From NCBI RefSeq assembly GCF_900113805.1, contig NZ_FOQT01000004.1:124001-188000 (forward strand): a DNA stretch of 64,000 bases, read 5' to 3'. This stretch comes from Halpernia frigidisoli (lineage in GTDB: Bacteria > Bacteroidota > Bacteroidia > Flavobacteriales > Weeksellaceae). This document shows positions 45,300 through 53,207 of the stretch, one piece after another. A model generated the notes under the pieces. The model was not told the DNA's origin. It searched no databases and saw only the letters and a list, made by a program, of their open reading frames with translations. A program made the position numbers and the translations under genes. The first letter of the stretch is position 1, and the number at the start of each line of letters is the position of its first letter.

Positions 45300-46328
45300 T
45301 CAAGAGCGATTTCTCAAAAACCATTCCACGAAGATTTTTATGCCATTTTGGAAGTTAGTCTGTGGCTCGTACCCCAAAAGTTTCCTGGCTTTGGCTATAT
45401 CAGCATTTGTTCTTTGTACATCGCCCTGCTGCATAGGAAGTTTATTTATTTTTGCTTTTAAATTTAAAGCATTTTCTAAAGTGGCGATCATTTCCTCTAA
45501 TGTAATGACTTCACTTTCACCTAGATTGATAATTTCGTAAACGTTTTCATTTACCTCTAAATATTGAATTGATTTTAAAACGCCGTCAATAATATCGTCA
45601 ATAAAAGTATAATCTCTCGCCGTAGAACCATCGCCAAAAAAAGGAATTTCCTCATTATTTGCCATCAATTTACAAAACTTATGAATCGCCAGATCTGGTC
45701 TTTGTCGCGGTCCGTAAACCGTGAAAAACCGCAACTGAATCATATCAATATTGTACAAAGAATGATAAGCGTGACCGATTATTTCACCGCATTTTTTCGT
45801 TGCCGCGTAAGGTGAAATCGGATTATCTACATTATCAGTTTCTGAGAAAGGAATTTTCTTATTATTTCCGTAAACACTGGAAGAGGAAGCGCAGACGAAC
45901 TTTTTAATATTATATTTATTACAAAGTTCAAAAAGATTTTGCGTTCCTTTAATATTAACTTCCTGGTATTCTAAAGGCTTTTCAATTGAAGGTCGAACGC
46001 CAGCTAAAGCGGCAAGGTGTATGATAAAATCAATTTTATTTGATTTAAATATTTTTTCCAAACCTTCATAATCTCTAATATCCTGAAAATGAAGTTGATA
46101 TTTATCGGAATTTACTTCAGATTGAAGTTTTTGAATATCAGAAAGTTTATCGGAAAAATCGAAATCTACAGATTTACCGACCGATTCTAAAGTATTTTTT
46201 ACTTTAATTTGATAGTTATAAAAATCATCAAAATTGTCAATGTTAATGACATAATGTCCTTTTTTAAGTAGGTTTTCTATTAAATGAGAACCGATAAAAC
46301 CGCTGCCGCCTGTTACGAGATAATTCAT
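45300..46328 (-). CDS. NAD-dependent nucleotide-sugar epimerase (UDP-glucuronate 4-epimerase-like)
   Basis: The 342 residues form an extended SDR with GGSGFIGSHLIENL at the NAD site, the DIRD strand, HLAALAGVRPSIEKP, and the catalytic pair in SPYAATKKCGE (Tyr and Lys, with SSSSVYG providing the Ser). RFFTVYGPRQRPDLAIHKF is typical of the UDP-glucuronate/galacturonate epimerase branch. It would supply uronic acids for surface polysaccharide. Its ATG directly abuts the vapC stop with no gap, so it probably shares the vapBC transcript. Confidence 0.9.
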   Translation of the reverse strand: MNYLVTGGSGFIGSHLIENLLKKGHYVINIDNFDDFYNYQIKVKNTLESVGKSVDFDFSDKLSDIQKLQSEVNSDKYQLHFQDIRDYEGLEKIFKSNKIDFIIHLAALAGVRPSIEKPLEYQEVNIKGTQNLFELCNKYNIKKFVCASSSSVYGNNKKIPFSETDNVDNPISPYAATKKCGEIIGHAYHSLYNIDMIQLRFFTVYGPRQRPDLAIHKFCKLMANNEEIPFFGDGSTARDYTFIDDIIDGVLKSIQYLEVNENVYEIINLGESEVITLEEMIATLENALNLKAKINKLPMQQGDVQRTNADIAKARKLLGYEPQTNFQNGIKIFVEWFLRNRS

Positions 46329-46703
46329 TTAAAAATTAAATAATTTTAAATTTTCGATATATTTGAAATCTTTTTTATTCAAAGTAAATAATTCAAAATC
46401 AAAATGCAGAGTTGTTGCAGCGATATAAGAATCACCTAGTGAAAGTTTATGAGAAAGTGAAAATTTATGAGCTAAATCGACCGCTTTTTTAGGAATTTGT
46501 TCATTTACTGAATAGTGTTGAAATTTCTGTAAATCTTTTTGAATAAAATTGAGTTCTTTAGAATTTCTTGCGCCAAAATATAACTCGGATACTGTAATGT
46601 CTGAAATACAAATACGATCAAAATCTAATTTTTCTACAGTTGAAATAATTTCTTCATTCCGTTTATAAATCTCAATAATTATATTGGTGTCAATGATTAT
46701 CAT
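46329..46703 (-). CDS. vapC: VapC-type PIN-domain toxin
   Basis: The 124-residue PIN domain has the acidic nuclease residues in MIIIDTNIIIEIYKR (first Asp), ISDITVSELYFGA (Glu) and LSLGDSYIAATTLHF (Asp near the centre of the third motif). It probably cleaves tRNA or rRNA. The ATG at 46703 overlaps the antitoxin stop by 4 bases and is preferred to a GTG at 46715. The length is that of VapC. The epimerase gene follows with no space. Confidence 0.87.
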   Translation of the reverse strand: MIIIDTNIIIEIYKRNEEIISTVEKLDFDRICISDITVSELYFGARNSKELNFIQKDLQKFQHYSVNEQIPKKAVDLAHKFSLSHKLSLGDSYIAATTLHFDFELFTLNKKDFKYIENLKLFNF

Positions 46704-46903
46704 TTTCTCGTCCACGACTTTTCTCTTAATTCTTTTCCGGTAATGTCATAATCTTCCCAAATTCCTATTGTGAAAGGAAATTTTTTGATATTCTTTTTTT
46801 TACTTTCTTTAATTTCTACCGTAACATCAAATGTTTTTAAGAAATTCAAAAGCGCGTCAAGTTTACTTTTTGGCAGATTACTCTTTAAAATTATTTCTGT
46901 CAT
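46700..46903 (-). CDS. vapB: VapB-like antitoxin
   Basis: The 67 residues have a short N-terminal region with DALLNFLKTFDVTVEIKESK, a basic linker, and WEDYDITGKELREKSWTRK, the toxin-neutralising tail with Trp and Arg residues that inserts into the PIN groove in such pairs. The 4-base overlap with vapC implies coupled translation. I cannot fix the DNA-binding family of the N-terminus. The operon has a good promoter upstream. Confidence 0.75.
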   Translation of the reverse strand: MTEIILKSNLPKSKLDALLNFLKTFDVTVEIKESKKKNIKKFPFTIGIWEDYDITGKELREKSWTRK

Positions 46904-46919
46904 TTTACGAATATTTACA

Positions 46920-46952
46920 CAAATATAGCGCTTTTCATTAGATATTTACAAA
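46920..46952 (-). promoter_or_regulatory. vapBC promoter (TTTG-N21-TATATTTG)
   Basis: On the minus strand TTTG lies at 46952-46949, 21 bases follow, then TATATTTG at 46927-46920. The antitoxin ATG lies 17 bases downstream. Elements and spacing fit the consensus well. Confidence 0.6.
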
Positions 46953-47009
46953 GACTTGATTTGCTTTCAAAGCAATAAATTATTCCTTATTTTTACAAAA
47001 ATTATTCAA

Positions 47010-47804
47010 ATGCAATTCTCCGGGCAAATCTTAAAAATGATCACTGAAAATGGAAAACCCATTCAATATTACCTCAATCTTTCTGGCGATATAATTCACA
47101 TGAATCAGTTATTTAATAAAAAAATCAGCCTGAAACATATTGGATATTCCTGCGTGAATTGTGGGAAGAATCAAAAAGTTTACCGCATGGGATTTTGCAA
47201 AAACTGTTTTTTTGAATCACCATTTGCAAGTGACACAATTATCCGTCCAGAACTTTCCACTGCACATTTAGGAATTGGCGAACGTGATTTAGCCGTTGAA
47301 GAAAGCATTCAATTAAAACCGCACGTTGTTTATCTGGCTTACACGGGCGATGTAAAAGTGGGGGTTACGCGGGAATCTCAAATCCCGACAAGATGGATCG
47401 ATCAGGGCGCCACTTTCGCTTTGGAAATTGCACGTACAGAAAACCGTTACGAAGCCGGAATGATAGAAGTCGCGATGAAGGAACATTTTGCAGATAAAAC
47501 CAACTGGCGAAAAATGCTGCAGGACGATTTTGAAGACGACTTGGATTTAAAAGATTTCAGAGAAAGAGTAAAGGAATATTTCCCTGAAGATTTTAAAAAT
47601 TTTTATTTTGACGAAGGCCACGTTGAGCGCTTGGATTTCCCTTACGAAGCGCCGGAAAAAATCACATCATTTACTTTAGATAAAAACCCGGAATTTGAAG
47701 GGGTTTTAAAAGGCATAAAAGGGCAATATCTTTATTTTGAGGGTGGAAATTTTATCAATGTGAGAGGACATGAAGGTTATGTTGTGGAAATGGAGGTGGA
47801 GTAA
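47010..47804 (+). CDS. DUF2797 protein with a zinc ribbon
   Basis: The 264 residues, starting at MQFSGQILKM, have a Cys4 site CVNC...CKNC (SCVNCGKNQKVYRMGFCKNC), then the GIGERDLAVEES segment, VYLAYTGDVKVGVTRESQIPTRWIDQGA and an acidic region. This matches DUF2797, a conserved Bacteroidota/archaeal family without known function. The TGDVKVGVTR portion resembles a GIY-YIG-like half (YLAYTG...VGVTR), but the catalytic pattern is not complete. The ATG at 47010 is preferred over an upstream ATG at 46956, because the intervening residues are not family-like. Confidence 0.85.
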   Translation: MQFSGQILKMITENGKPIQYYLNLSGDIIHMNQLFNKKISLKHIGYSCVNCGKNQKVYRMGFCKNCFFESPFASDTIIRPELSTAHLGIGERDLAVEESIQLKPHVVYLAYTGDVKVGVTRESQIPTRWIDQGATFALEIARTENRYEAGMIEVAMKEHFADKTNWRKMLQDDFEDDLDLKDFRERVKEYFPEDFKNFYFDEGHVERLDFPYEAPEKITSFTLDKNPEFEGVLKGIKGQYLYFEGGNFINVRGHEGYVVEMEVE

Positions 47805-47823
47805 TAAAATTAAATTTTAATAG

Positions 47824-48123
47824 TTACATAAACTTCTCTAAAACTCCCGTCAACCGATTCACATCATGCACGCCACTTTCTTTATACAATAATTCCCCAT
47901 TTTTAAAAACCGCTAAAGTCGGAACACCACGAACGCCATATTGCGCGGCAATAGAGGGATATTGATCAATATCAATCTTTATTATTCTGGCTTTTTCGCC
48001 AATATTTTCTTTCACAGTATTTAAAACTGAAGACTGCACTTTGCACGGACCGCACCAAACGGCGAAAAAGTCAATTAAAACCGGACGTTCAGATTGTATA
48101 AGTTCTTGAAATTTTGCTGACAT
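47824..48123 (-). CDS. Thioredoxin of the sulfur operon
   Basis: The 99-residue protein has the thioredoxin fold with VLIDFFAVWCGPCKVQSSVL (redox WCGPC) and the cis-proline GVRGVPTLAVFKNGE. The start MSAKFQELIQ at 48123 matches family length; the longer reading back to 48177 adds 18 unrelated residues. It is the last of four tightly packed genes with the MBL-rhodanese, rhodanese and DUF2892 genes, and probably reduces the persulfide or disulfide products of these enzymes. Confidence 0.9.
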   Translation of the reverse strand: MSAKFQELIQSERPVLIDFFAVWCGPCKVQSSVLNTVKENIGEKARIIKIDIDQYPSIAAQYGVRGVPTLAVFKNGELLYKESGVHDVNRLTGVLEKFM

Positions 48124-48177
48124 TTTGATATATATTTTAGATAATAGACGAATAGAGGATAGATTTTCTGGAAACAA

Positions 48178-48372
48178 TTATTTCTTTGCAGATAATGGAA
48201 TCGCACAGTTTCCCGAAGCGCAACCGAGTTTGAAAACTGCCATTCCGGCGTAATATAAACCGATTAAACCCATCCACCAAACCTGATCTTTCACGGCTAA
48301 AAGAATGAAAAATAAACCGCCAACAAAGTAAACGATCCGGCGCAGATCCCAAGAAATTAAATATTTTTTCAT
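48178..48372 (-). CDS. DUF2892-type two-helix membrane protein
   Basis: The 64 residues start at MKKYLISWDLRRIVYFVGG and have two membrane helices (VYFVGGLFFILLAV and WWMGLIGLYYAGMAVFKLG) with a Cys-containing end FKLGCASGNCAIPL. This fits the inner membrane proteins of the DUF2892/YgaP family that commonly accompany rhodanese genes. The ATG at 48372 follows the rhodanese stop by 4 bases. A longer frame upstream is in another frame of the rhodanese gene. The CxxxxxC pair could carry sulfane sulfur. Confidence 0.8.
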   Translation of the reverse strand: MKKYLISWDLRRIVYFVGGLFFILLAVKDQVWWMGLIGLYYAGMAVFKLGCASGNCAIPLSAKK

Positions 48373-48376
48373 CTTT

Positions 48377-48691
48377 TTATTGAAATATTTTCTGTTCCAA
48401 ACTTTTCCAGCCACCGCCATTATGAACATCCATAAAACCGTTTTTCTCAAGTATCGATTTTGCAGAAGCACTTCGCATGCCGCTTGCACAACAAGTGATA
48501 ATTGTTTTGCTTTTATTTAGTTTATTCAAATTTTGAGATAAATTCTGAAGCGGAATATTTGTAGAGTTCTTTATATGTCCACCACTAAATTCGGCTTCTG
48601 TACGAACATCAATAATTTGCGCGCCGCTTTTCATTAAATCCGAAAAGATGACTTTATTATTGCCAAAAAGATTTTCAAAAAAGTCTAACAT
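48377..48691 (-). CDS. Single-domain rhodanese
   Basis: The 104 residues have VFSDLMKSGAQIIDVRTEAEFSGGHI and the active-site loop CASGMRS with Cys68 (directly preceded by Cys67). Cys68 carries the persulfide in sulfur transfer. There is no signal peptide. It lies 6 bases after the MBL-rhodanese gene and 4 before the DUF2892 gene. The predicted role is moving sulfane sulfur within this operon. Confidence 0.9.
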   Translation of the reverse strand: MLDFFENLFGNNKVIFSDLMKSGAQIIDVRTEAEFSGGHIKNSTNIPLQNLSQNLNKLNKSKTIITCCASGMRSASAKSILEKNGFMDVHNGGGWKSLEQKIFQ

Positions 48692-48697
48692 AGTTTT

Positions 48698-50107
48698 TTA
48701 GTTTAGAGTTTTTGACTGGCAAACAAAATCACTTTGCGGAATTGAAGTCTCCACTATTTTACCGAAACCGCCTTCAATTTCTGAAAAATTTCGAATGCCG
48801 TGAGATTGCAAAATACTCGCCGCGATCATACTTCTGTAGCCGCCCGCGCAATGGATAAAAAAATGCTCGTCTTTGTCTACGTTATTGATCCAGTCGCTGA
48901 TCTCAGCAAGCGGTCTGCTGAATGCTTCCGCAACGTGTGACGCTTGATATTCACCCGGTTTTCTGACATCAATTACTTTTGAATTTTCATTAAATTTTTC
49001 GTGAAAATCTTCAGCAGAAATTCTATTCACTTCGTCTGTTTCTTTCCCTGAATTTTTCCAGGCTTCAAAACCGCCTTTTAAATAGCCGATCACATTATCA
49101 AAACCAACTCTTGATAATCTTGTAATCACTTCTTCTTCAGAATTTTCATCAGAAATTAATAAAATTGGTTGCTTTACATCAACGATCATTGAACCAACCC
49201 ACGGCGCAAAATCACCTTTAATACCAATAATAATGGCGTTTGGAACAAATCCTTTTGAAAAATCTTCCGCAGTTCTTGTATCTAAAATCAAAGCGCCGGT
49301 TTCTTCTGCAACCAATTCAAAATCTTCAACAGAAATTGGATTTTTACCTTTTTTCATGACGCTTTCAAAACTTTCATAACCGCCTTTGTTCATTGCGACA
49401 TTCATACCGAAATATTTCGGTGGCGCAGATAAACCGTCTAAAACTTCCGCAATAAAACTTTCTTTATTGGGTTGATTTAAAGCATAATTGGTTCTTTTTT
49501 GATTTCCTAAAGTATCCACAGTTTCCTTCTGCATGTTTTTTCCACACGCCGAGCCTGCACCATGAGCAGGATAAACGATAATGTCGTCAGCTAAAGGTTT
49601 TATCTTGGTTTCCAAACTATCATAAAGCATTCCCGCCAGATCTTCAGAAGTCATACTTCCAATTTTCTGCGCTAAATCTGGACGTCCAACATCACCTAAA
49701 AATAAAGTATCGCCTGAAAAAATAGCCGATTCTTTTCCTTTTTCATCAATCACTAAATAAGTGCAACTTTCCAAGGTGTGACCCGGCGTATGAAGCACTT
49801 TTATTTTAATTTTTCCAATGTTAAAAATCTGTTCGTCTTCTGCCACAATTACTTCAAAATCAGGTTTTGCAGTTGGCCCATAAACGATTTGTGCGCCAGT
49901 TGCTTTTGCCAGATCAACGTGACCGGAAACGAAGTCAGCATGGAAATGCGTTTCAAAAATATATTTTAAAGTCACCTTGTCTTTTTTCAGTCTATCTAAA
50001 TAGGGTTGAATTTCCCGTAAAGGATCTACAATTGCGGCTTCATTTTCAGAAACTATATAATAAGCACCTTGCGCGAGACATCCAGTGTAAATTTGTTCTA
50101 TTGTCAT
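48698..50107 (-). CDS. MBL-fold persulfide dioxygenase-like protein fused to two rhodanese domains
   Basis: In the 469 residues, ~1-240 form an MBL-fold ETHE1-like domain with THFHADFVSGH (His54, His56, Asp58, His63), HTPGHTLESC and SGDTLFLGDVGR. Two rhodanese domains follow: ~255-350 lacks an active-site Cys (LISDENSEEE in the loop position), and ~365-460 has Cys420 in HCAGGYRS. This is the arrangement of CstB/BlrB-type proteins, which oxidise persulfide to sulfite and thiosulfate. Asp58 is followed by Phe where ETHE1 has His, a common variant here. Confidence 0.9.
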   Translation of the reverse strand: MTIEQIYTGCLAQGAYYIVSENEAAIVDPLREIQPYLDRLKKDKVTLKYIFETHFHADFVSGHVDLAKATGAQIVYGPTAKPDFEVIVAEDEQIFNIGKIKIKVLHTPGHTLESCTYLVIDEKGKESAIFSGDTLFLGDVGRPDLAQKIGSMTSEDLAGMLYDSLETKIKPLADDIIVYPAHGAGSACGKNMQKETVDTLGNQKRTNYALNQPNKESFIAEVLDGLSAPPKYFGMNVAMNKGGYESFESVMKKGKNPISVEDFELVAEETGALILDTRTAEDFSKGFVPNAIIIGIKGDFAPWVGSMIVDVKQPILLISDENSEEEVITRLSRVGFDNVIGYLKGGFEAWKNSGKETDEVNRISAEDFHEKFNENSKVIDVRKPGEYQASHVAEAFSRPLAEISDWINNVDKDEHFFIHCAGGYRSMIAASILQSHGIRNFSEIEGGFGKIVETSIPQSDFVCQSKTLN

Positions 50108-50142
50108 TTTTAAAATTAATTCAACAGTTTAATAAAAAACTA

Positions 50143-50586
50143 TTATTTAATATCTAAAATCTTATAATCGGTGTCACCCATTTTAAATTCATCGCCTGCT
50201 TTTTTACCTTGCATTTCTTTAAAAATTGGCGCTTCTTCTGAAACAGAAATGACTTGTTTACCATTGAGATCAAATGAAGGCACAGAGATTCCGACAAAGA
50301 AAAAGAAGTTTTCTGTTTCTATCAAACTTCCATTTTCAATCTCTTCATAACTATTTTCTTTTTCTGACTCTAAAAGATTTAAGTTATTTTTTGCTTCAGA
50401 ATGCAACTGTTCAAATCTCAACTGCATATCTTTCGCTTCAGTTTGATGGGAAAGTTCATCCGGATCAGACGCGCTGTTTTCCTCAAGATCAGATGCTGTT
50501 TTGTAACGGTCTACAGATTCCTGAAGGTTTTCAATAACAGATTGCTGCTCTTTTATGATGCTTTCTAAAACTTCTTTTTTATTCAT
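50143..50586 (-). CDS. GreA/GreB-domain-like protein
   Basis: The 147 residues consist of an N-terminal coiled coil (~8-75, with EQQSVIENLQESVDRYKTASDLEENSASDPDE) and a C-terminal FKBP-like domain (GKQVISVSEEAPIFKEMQGKKAGDEF). The acidic coiled-coil tip has DEL and surroundings, as in Gre factors, but the sequence is short and divergent. It may modulate RNA polymerase by entering its secondary channel. I place it as a GreA-like relative and not as the main GreA. Confidence 0.8.
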   Translation of the reverse strand: MNKKEVLESIIKEQQSVIENLQESVDRYKTASDLEENSASDPDELSHQTEAKDMQLRFEQLHSEAKNNLNLLESEKENSYEEIENGSLIETENFFFFVGISVPSFDLNGKQVISVSEEAPIFKEMQGKKAGDEFKMGDTDYKILDIK

Positions 50587-50634
50587 TTTAATATTTTGAT
50601 GTACAAAAATACGGAAATTTTAAACGTGTTTTTT

Positions 50635-52662
50635 TTAAAACTGATAAGAGAAATTAACGACAAAATTTCTTCCCGGATTTAAAATCCTCTGCATTTTATC
50701 TAATGACAATGTTCTGTTGAGATATTCTGCATAAGCGCGGTTAAAAACATTATTTACCTCAAAATTAATTTGAGCATTTTTAAAAATATCCATTTTCGCC
50801 GAAACATCCATAAGTGAAAAATCCGGTGTTTTAAATTCGCCAAACTCAGGGTTAATGCGGTTTTGAGTATTTACAAATCTATATTTTGCAGCAAAAACAA
50901 AAGGCGCAATGTCGTACTGAATCTTCCATCTTAAATCTAAAGGCGCAATTTCCGGCAAAGGATTTTTAGTTGAAATTTCTTCCGCGTAAGTGTAAGCGAT
51001 TGCCATTTCTGAAGTTAATTTCGGTAAAAAATTCCAGTTTATACGGCTTTCAAATCCTGTTTTGTACGCGTCACCGAGATTTTGAAGTTGTCGCGTTCCT
51101 GGCGACATCATATTTAAAGGTTTTAAAGGAATAATTTTACCGGAAATAGAATTTTGCAAATAGGAATAAAAAACATCGGCCTGGAAAAATAGTTTTTCTG
51201 TTTTAAAAGTGTAAATTAAATCGGTTTGATTGTTCGTTTCTGCTTTTAAATTAGGATTTCCGACCAATTCATAAGCGTCAATTCCACCAGGATATCGGTT
51301 TATAAATCGCTCGGTTAAACTTCCGCTTCGTTGCGCACGACCAATTAATAGAGACAATTTATTTTTCGCATTTAATTCCTGGGAATAAGCCAGACTCAAA
51401 CTGTTGTTAATTTGATTGGTATTCGCTGTTCCGTACAAAGTTTGAAATAATTTAGACAAATCTTTTGCATCGGCCTGATTGTAATCTAACCGGTAAGAAG
51501 CGGTCAATTTTCCATTTCCAAAATCGTGGTTAAATTCATTAAACCAGCCAATTTGATTGTCATAAGAATTTTGCCAACTCGTTCCGTCCTGAATCATCGG
51601 CATCATCATTCCGCCCATCATCATCATTGACATTTTTGAACTGATATTTTTTGCTTCCTCGTGTTTAAAATCTAAACCAGAATAAAATACATTATTTCCC
51701 CAAGCCAGTTTTGCTTCACCTCTTTCGCCATAAGTATTGGTTCCGACGTTTGAAATCATACTTTTATCCGGCGTTCCCATAGAATGTTTTACAAACGAAG
51801 CGTACGAATTGAAATCCAGATTTTTTACGATAGAATTATCAATTTTTACGGTGTGTCGCGCTTGCAACATCCAGGTTTTATCATACAATAAATCCATTGA
51901 AAGCGCTGCAAATTCTACGTTTCGCGCTTGGTTTGTATTTAAATGAAAAGTCGTGACATTATTTTCGTTCCATCTATAACTCGCTTTTGTGCCTAAATTG
52001 TAACGCAGAAAAGACGATGGTACTTTATTGCCGTTTCCATCTTTATAATCATCACCTTTTTGGTACGAACCATACAAATCCCAAACGATTTTTTTTGAAG
52101 AAAGACTGGTGAAAAGTTCGTCTCTTAAAACGTTGCCGTTGCTTTCGTAACCCGTTGTTAATCTTCCTTTAAGTGAAAGCGAATCCGTAAAAGTTGGCTG
52201 GATTGTGACGAAATTAATCGTTCCGCCAAAAGACGCACCTTGCCGAAAATGATAAGGACCTTTATAAATTTCCGCTTCTTTCACAATATTCATCGGAACC
52301 TGGCTCGTTGCAGGATCCATTCTACTTGGACAGGCATTTATAGCGCTTGCAACGCCGTCAATAATGATATTAAGTTGCTCATATTTAAAACCTCGTAAAA
52401 CAGGATCAGTTGCGTAATTTCCAGCTTTTTTAATTCCTGAAAATTCCGGTAAAACTTCTAAAAATTTCCCCGCATCGTGGTTTATTAAATCAGAATTATT
52501 GGTTTCTAAATTTTTTTTATTGTTTAAGAATTGTCTTGTGATTTTTACGACTTCGATGTCTTTTGAAAGACTGTCTTTTGCGGTTTGCGCGTTTAAAATT
52601 TGTGGCAAAGAAAAACCAAAGCACACCGAAATATAGGTTAAACCTTTAAAGTTTAATTTCAT
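50635..52662 (-). CDS. TonB-dependent receptor, OprC/NosA-like copper type
   Basis: The 675 residues begin with a signal peptide (MKLNFKGLTYISVCFGFSLPQILNAQ), followed by a plug domain with DPVLRGFKYEQLNIIIDGV and EIYKGPYHFRQGASFGGTINFV, and then a barrel ending RNFVVNFSYQF. Cys111 and Met115 form CPSRM and His293-Ser-Met295 forms an HxM, the pair of motifs (CxxxM and HxM) that binds copper in Pseudomonas OprC. In addition residues 344-356 are unusually Met-rich (MSMMMMGGMMMPM). The motifs suggest copper import. A small Cys-rich secreted protein lies upstream. Confidence 0.87.
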   Translation of the reverse strand: MKLNFKGLTYISVCFGFSLPQILNAQTAKDSLSKDIEVVKITRQFLNNKKNLETNNSDLINHDAGKFLEVLPEFSGIKKAGNYATDPVLRGFKYEQLNIIIDGVASAINACPSRMDPATSQVPMNIVKEAEIYKGPYHFRQGASFGGTINFVTIQPTFTDSLSLKGRLTTGYESNGNVLRDELFTSLSSKKIVWDLYGSYQKGDDYKDGNGNKVPSSFLRYNLGTKASYRWNENNVTTFHLNTNQARNVEFAALSMDLLYDKTWMLQARHTVKIDNSIVKNLDFNSYASFVKHSMGTPDKSMISNVGTNTYGERGEAKLAWGNNVFYSGLDFKHEEAKNISSKMSMMMMGGMMMPMIQDGTSWQNSYDNQIGWFNEFNHDFGNGKLTASYRLDYNQADAKDLSKLFQTLYGTANTNQINNSLSLAYSQELNAKNKLSLLIGRAQRSGSLTERFINRYPGGIDAYELVGNPNLKAETNNQTDLIYTFKTEKLFFQADVFYSYLQNSISGKIIPLKPLNMMSPGTRQLQNLGDAYKTGFESRINWNFLPKLTSEMAIAYTYAEEISTKNPLPEIAPLDLRWKIQYDIAPFVFAAKYRFVNTQNRINPEFGEFKTPDFSLMDVSAKMDIFKNAQINFEVNNVFNRAYAEYLNRTLSLDKMQRILNPGRNFVVNFSYQF

Positions 52663-52725
52663 TTTTTTATTTATTTAAAATTGGACGTAATTATTTCTCT
52701 GAATCTCAGAAAAGGTCAGTTTTAT

Positions 52726-53127
52726 TTAAATAAATGTTTGGGGCGGGTAAGGTTTTAAAGTTAAATAGCCAGTTTGCAGATCTGCATTCCAGTGGGAAAA
52801 AGCCCGGTTTTTTTCTTGAAACAGACTTTGTGTTTTAAAGACGAAACGTTCTACCTTTTGAAAAGTTAAAGTGAAATCAAAACCAGTTTTAAAAGTTTTT
52901 TGATTAGAATTTGATTGATTTGCTTCTTTTCGCATTTCACATTTTCCGTTGCAAAGCATTTCGGGTTTATCTTTATTTACGCAAAGCGCTTCGTAATAAT
53001 CCTGATTAATATTATAATCTATCACAAAAAACAAACTTTGAAAACTTGCTAAAGTAATCATAAGCGTCAACAGATATGAAATCAAAATTTTCACTTCGCC
53101 AAAGTTAATTAGAAAATCACCGCACAT
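52726..53127 (-). CDS. Small Cys-containing membrane/secreted protein upstream of the copper receptor
   Basis: The 133-codon frame has a hydrophobic segment (ILISYLLTLMITLASFQSLFFVI), then YYEALCVNKDKPEMLCNGKCEMRK with a conserved triple Cys, and ends LTLKPYPPQTFI. The CVNKDKPxxxCNGKC pattern and the C-terminal PP are typical of small Bacteroidota proteins preceding metal-related TonB receptor genes. It lies 63 bases before the OprC-like gene and is likely cotranscribed. It may bind copper. The start is uncertain: ATG at 53127, or a GTG at the VKIL residues. Confidence 0.7.
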   Translation of the reverse strand: MCGDFLINFGEVKILISYLLTLMITLASFQSLFFVIDYNINQDYYEALCVNKDKPEMLCNGKCEMRKEANQSNSNQKTFKTGFDFTLTFQKVERFVFKTQSLFQEKNRAFSHWNADLQTGYLTLKPYPPQTFI

Positions 53128-53207
53128 AAAATGACTTTACTCATAAATCAAATTAATCGGGGATTTATTTGAATTTTGTTTAAATTTAAACTTTTAAAAC
53201 TCACAAA

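Noticed and set aside
46956-47009. N-terminal extension of the DUF2797 protein from the ATG at 46956
   Set aside because: The added residues are hydrophobic but not family-like, and the conserved start MQFSGQ lies at 47010.
47824-48177. Longer thioredoxin start at 48177
   Set aside because: The extra 18 residues do not match thioredoxins and form no signal peptide. The ATG at 48123 gives the normal length.
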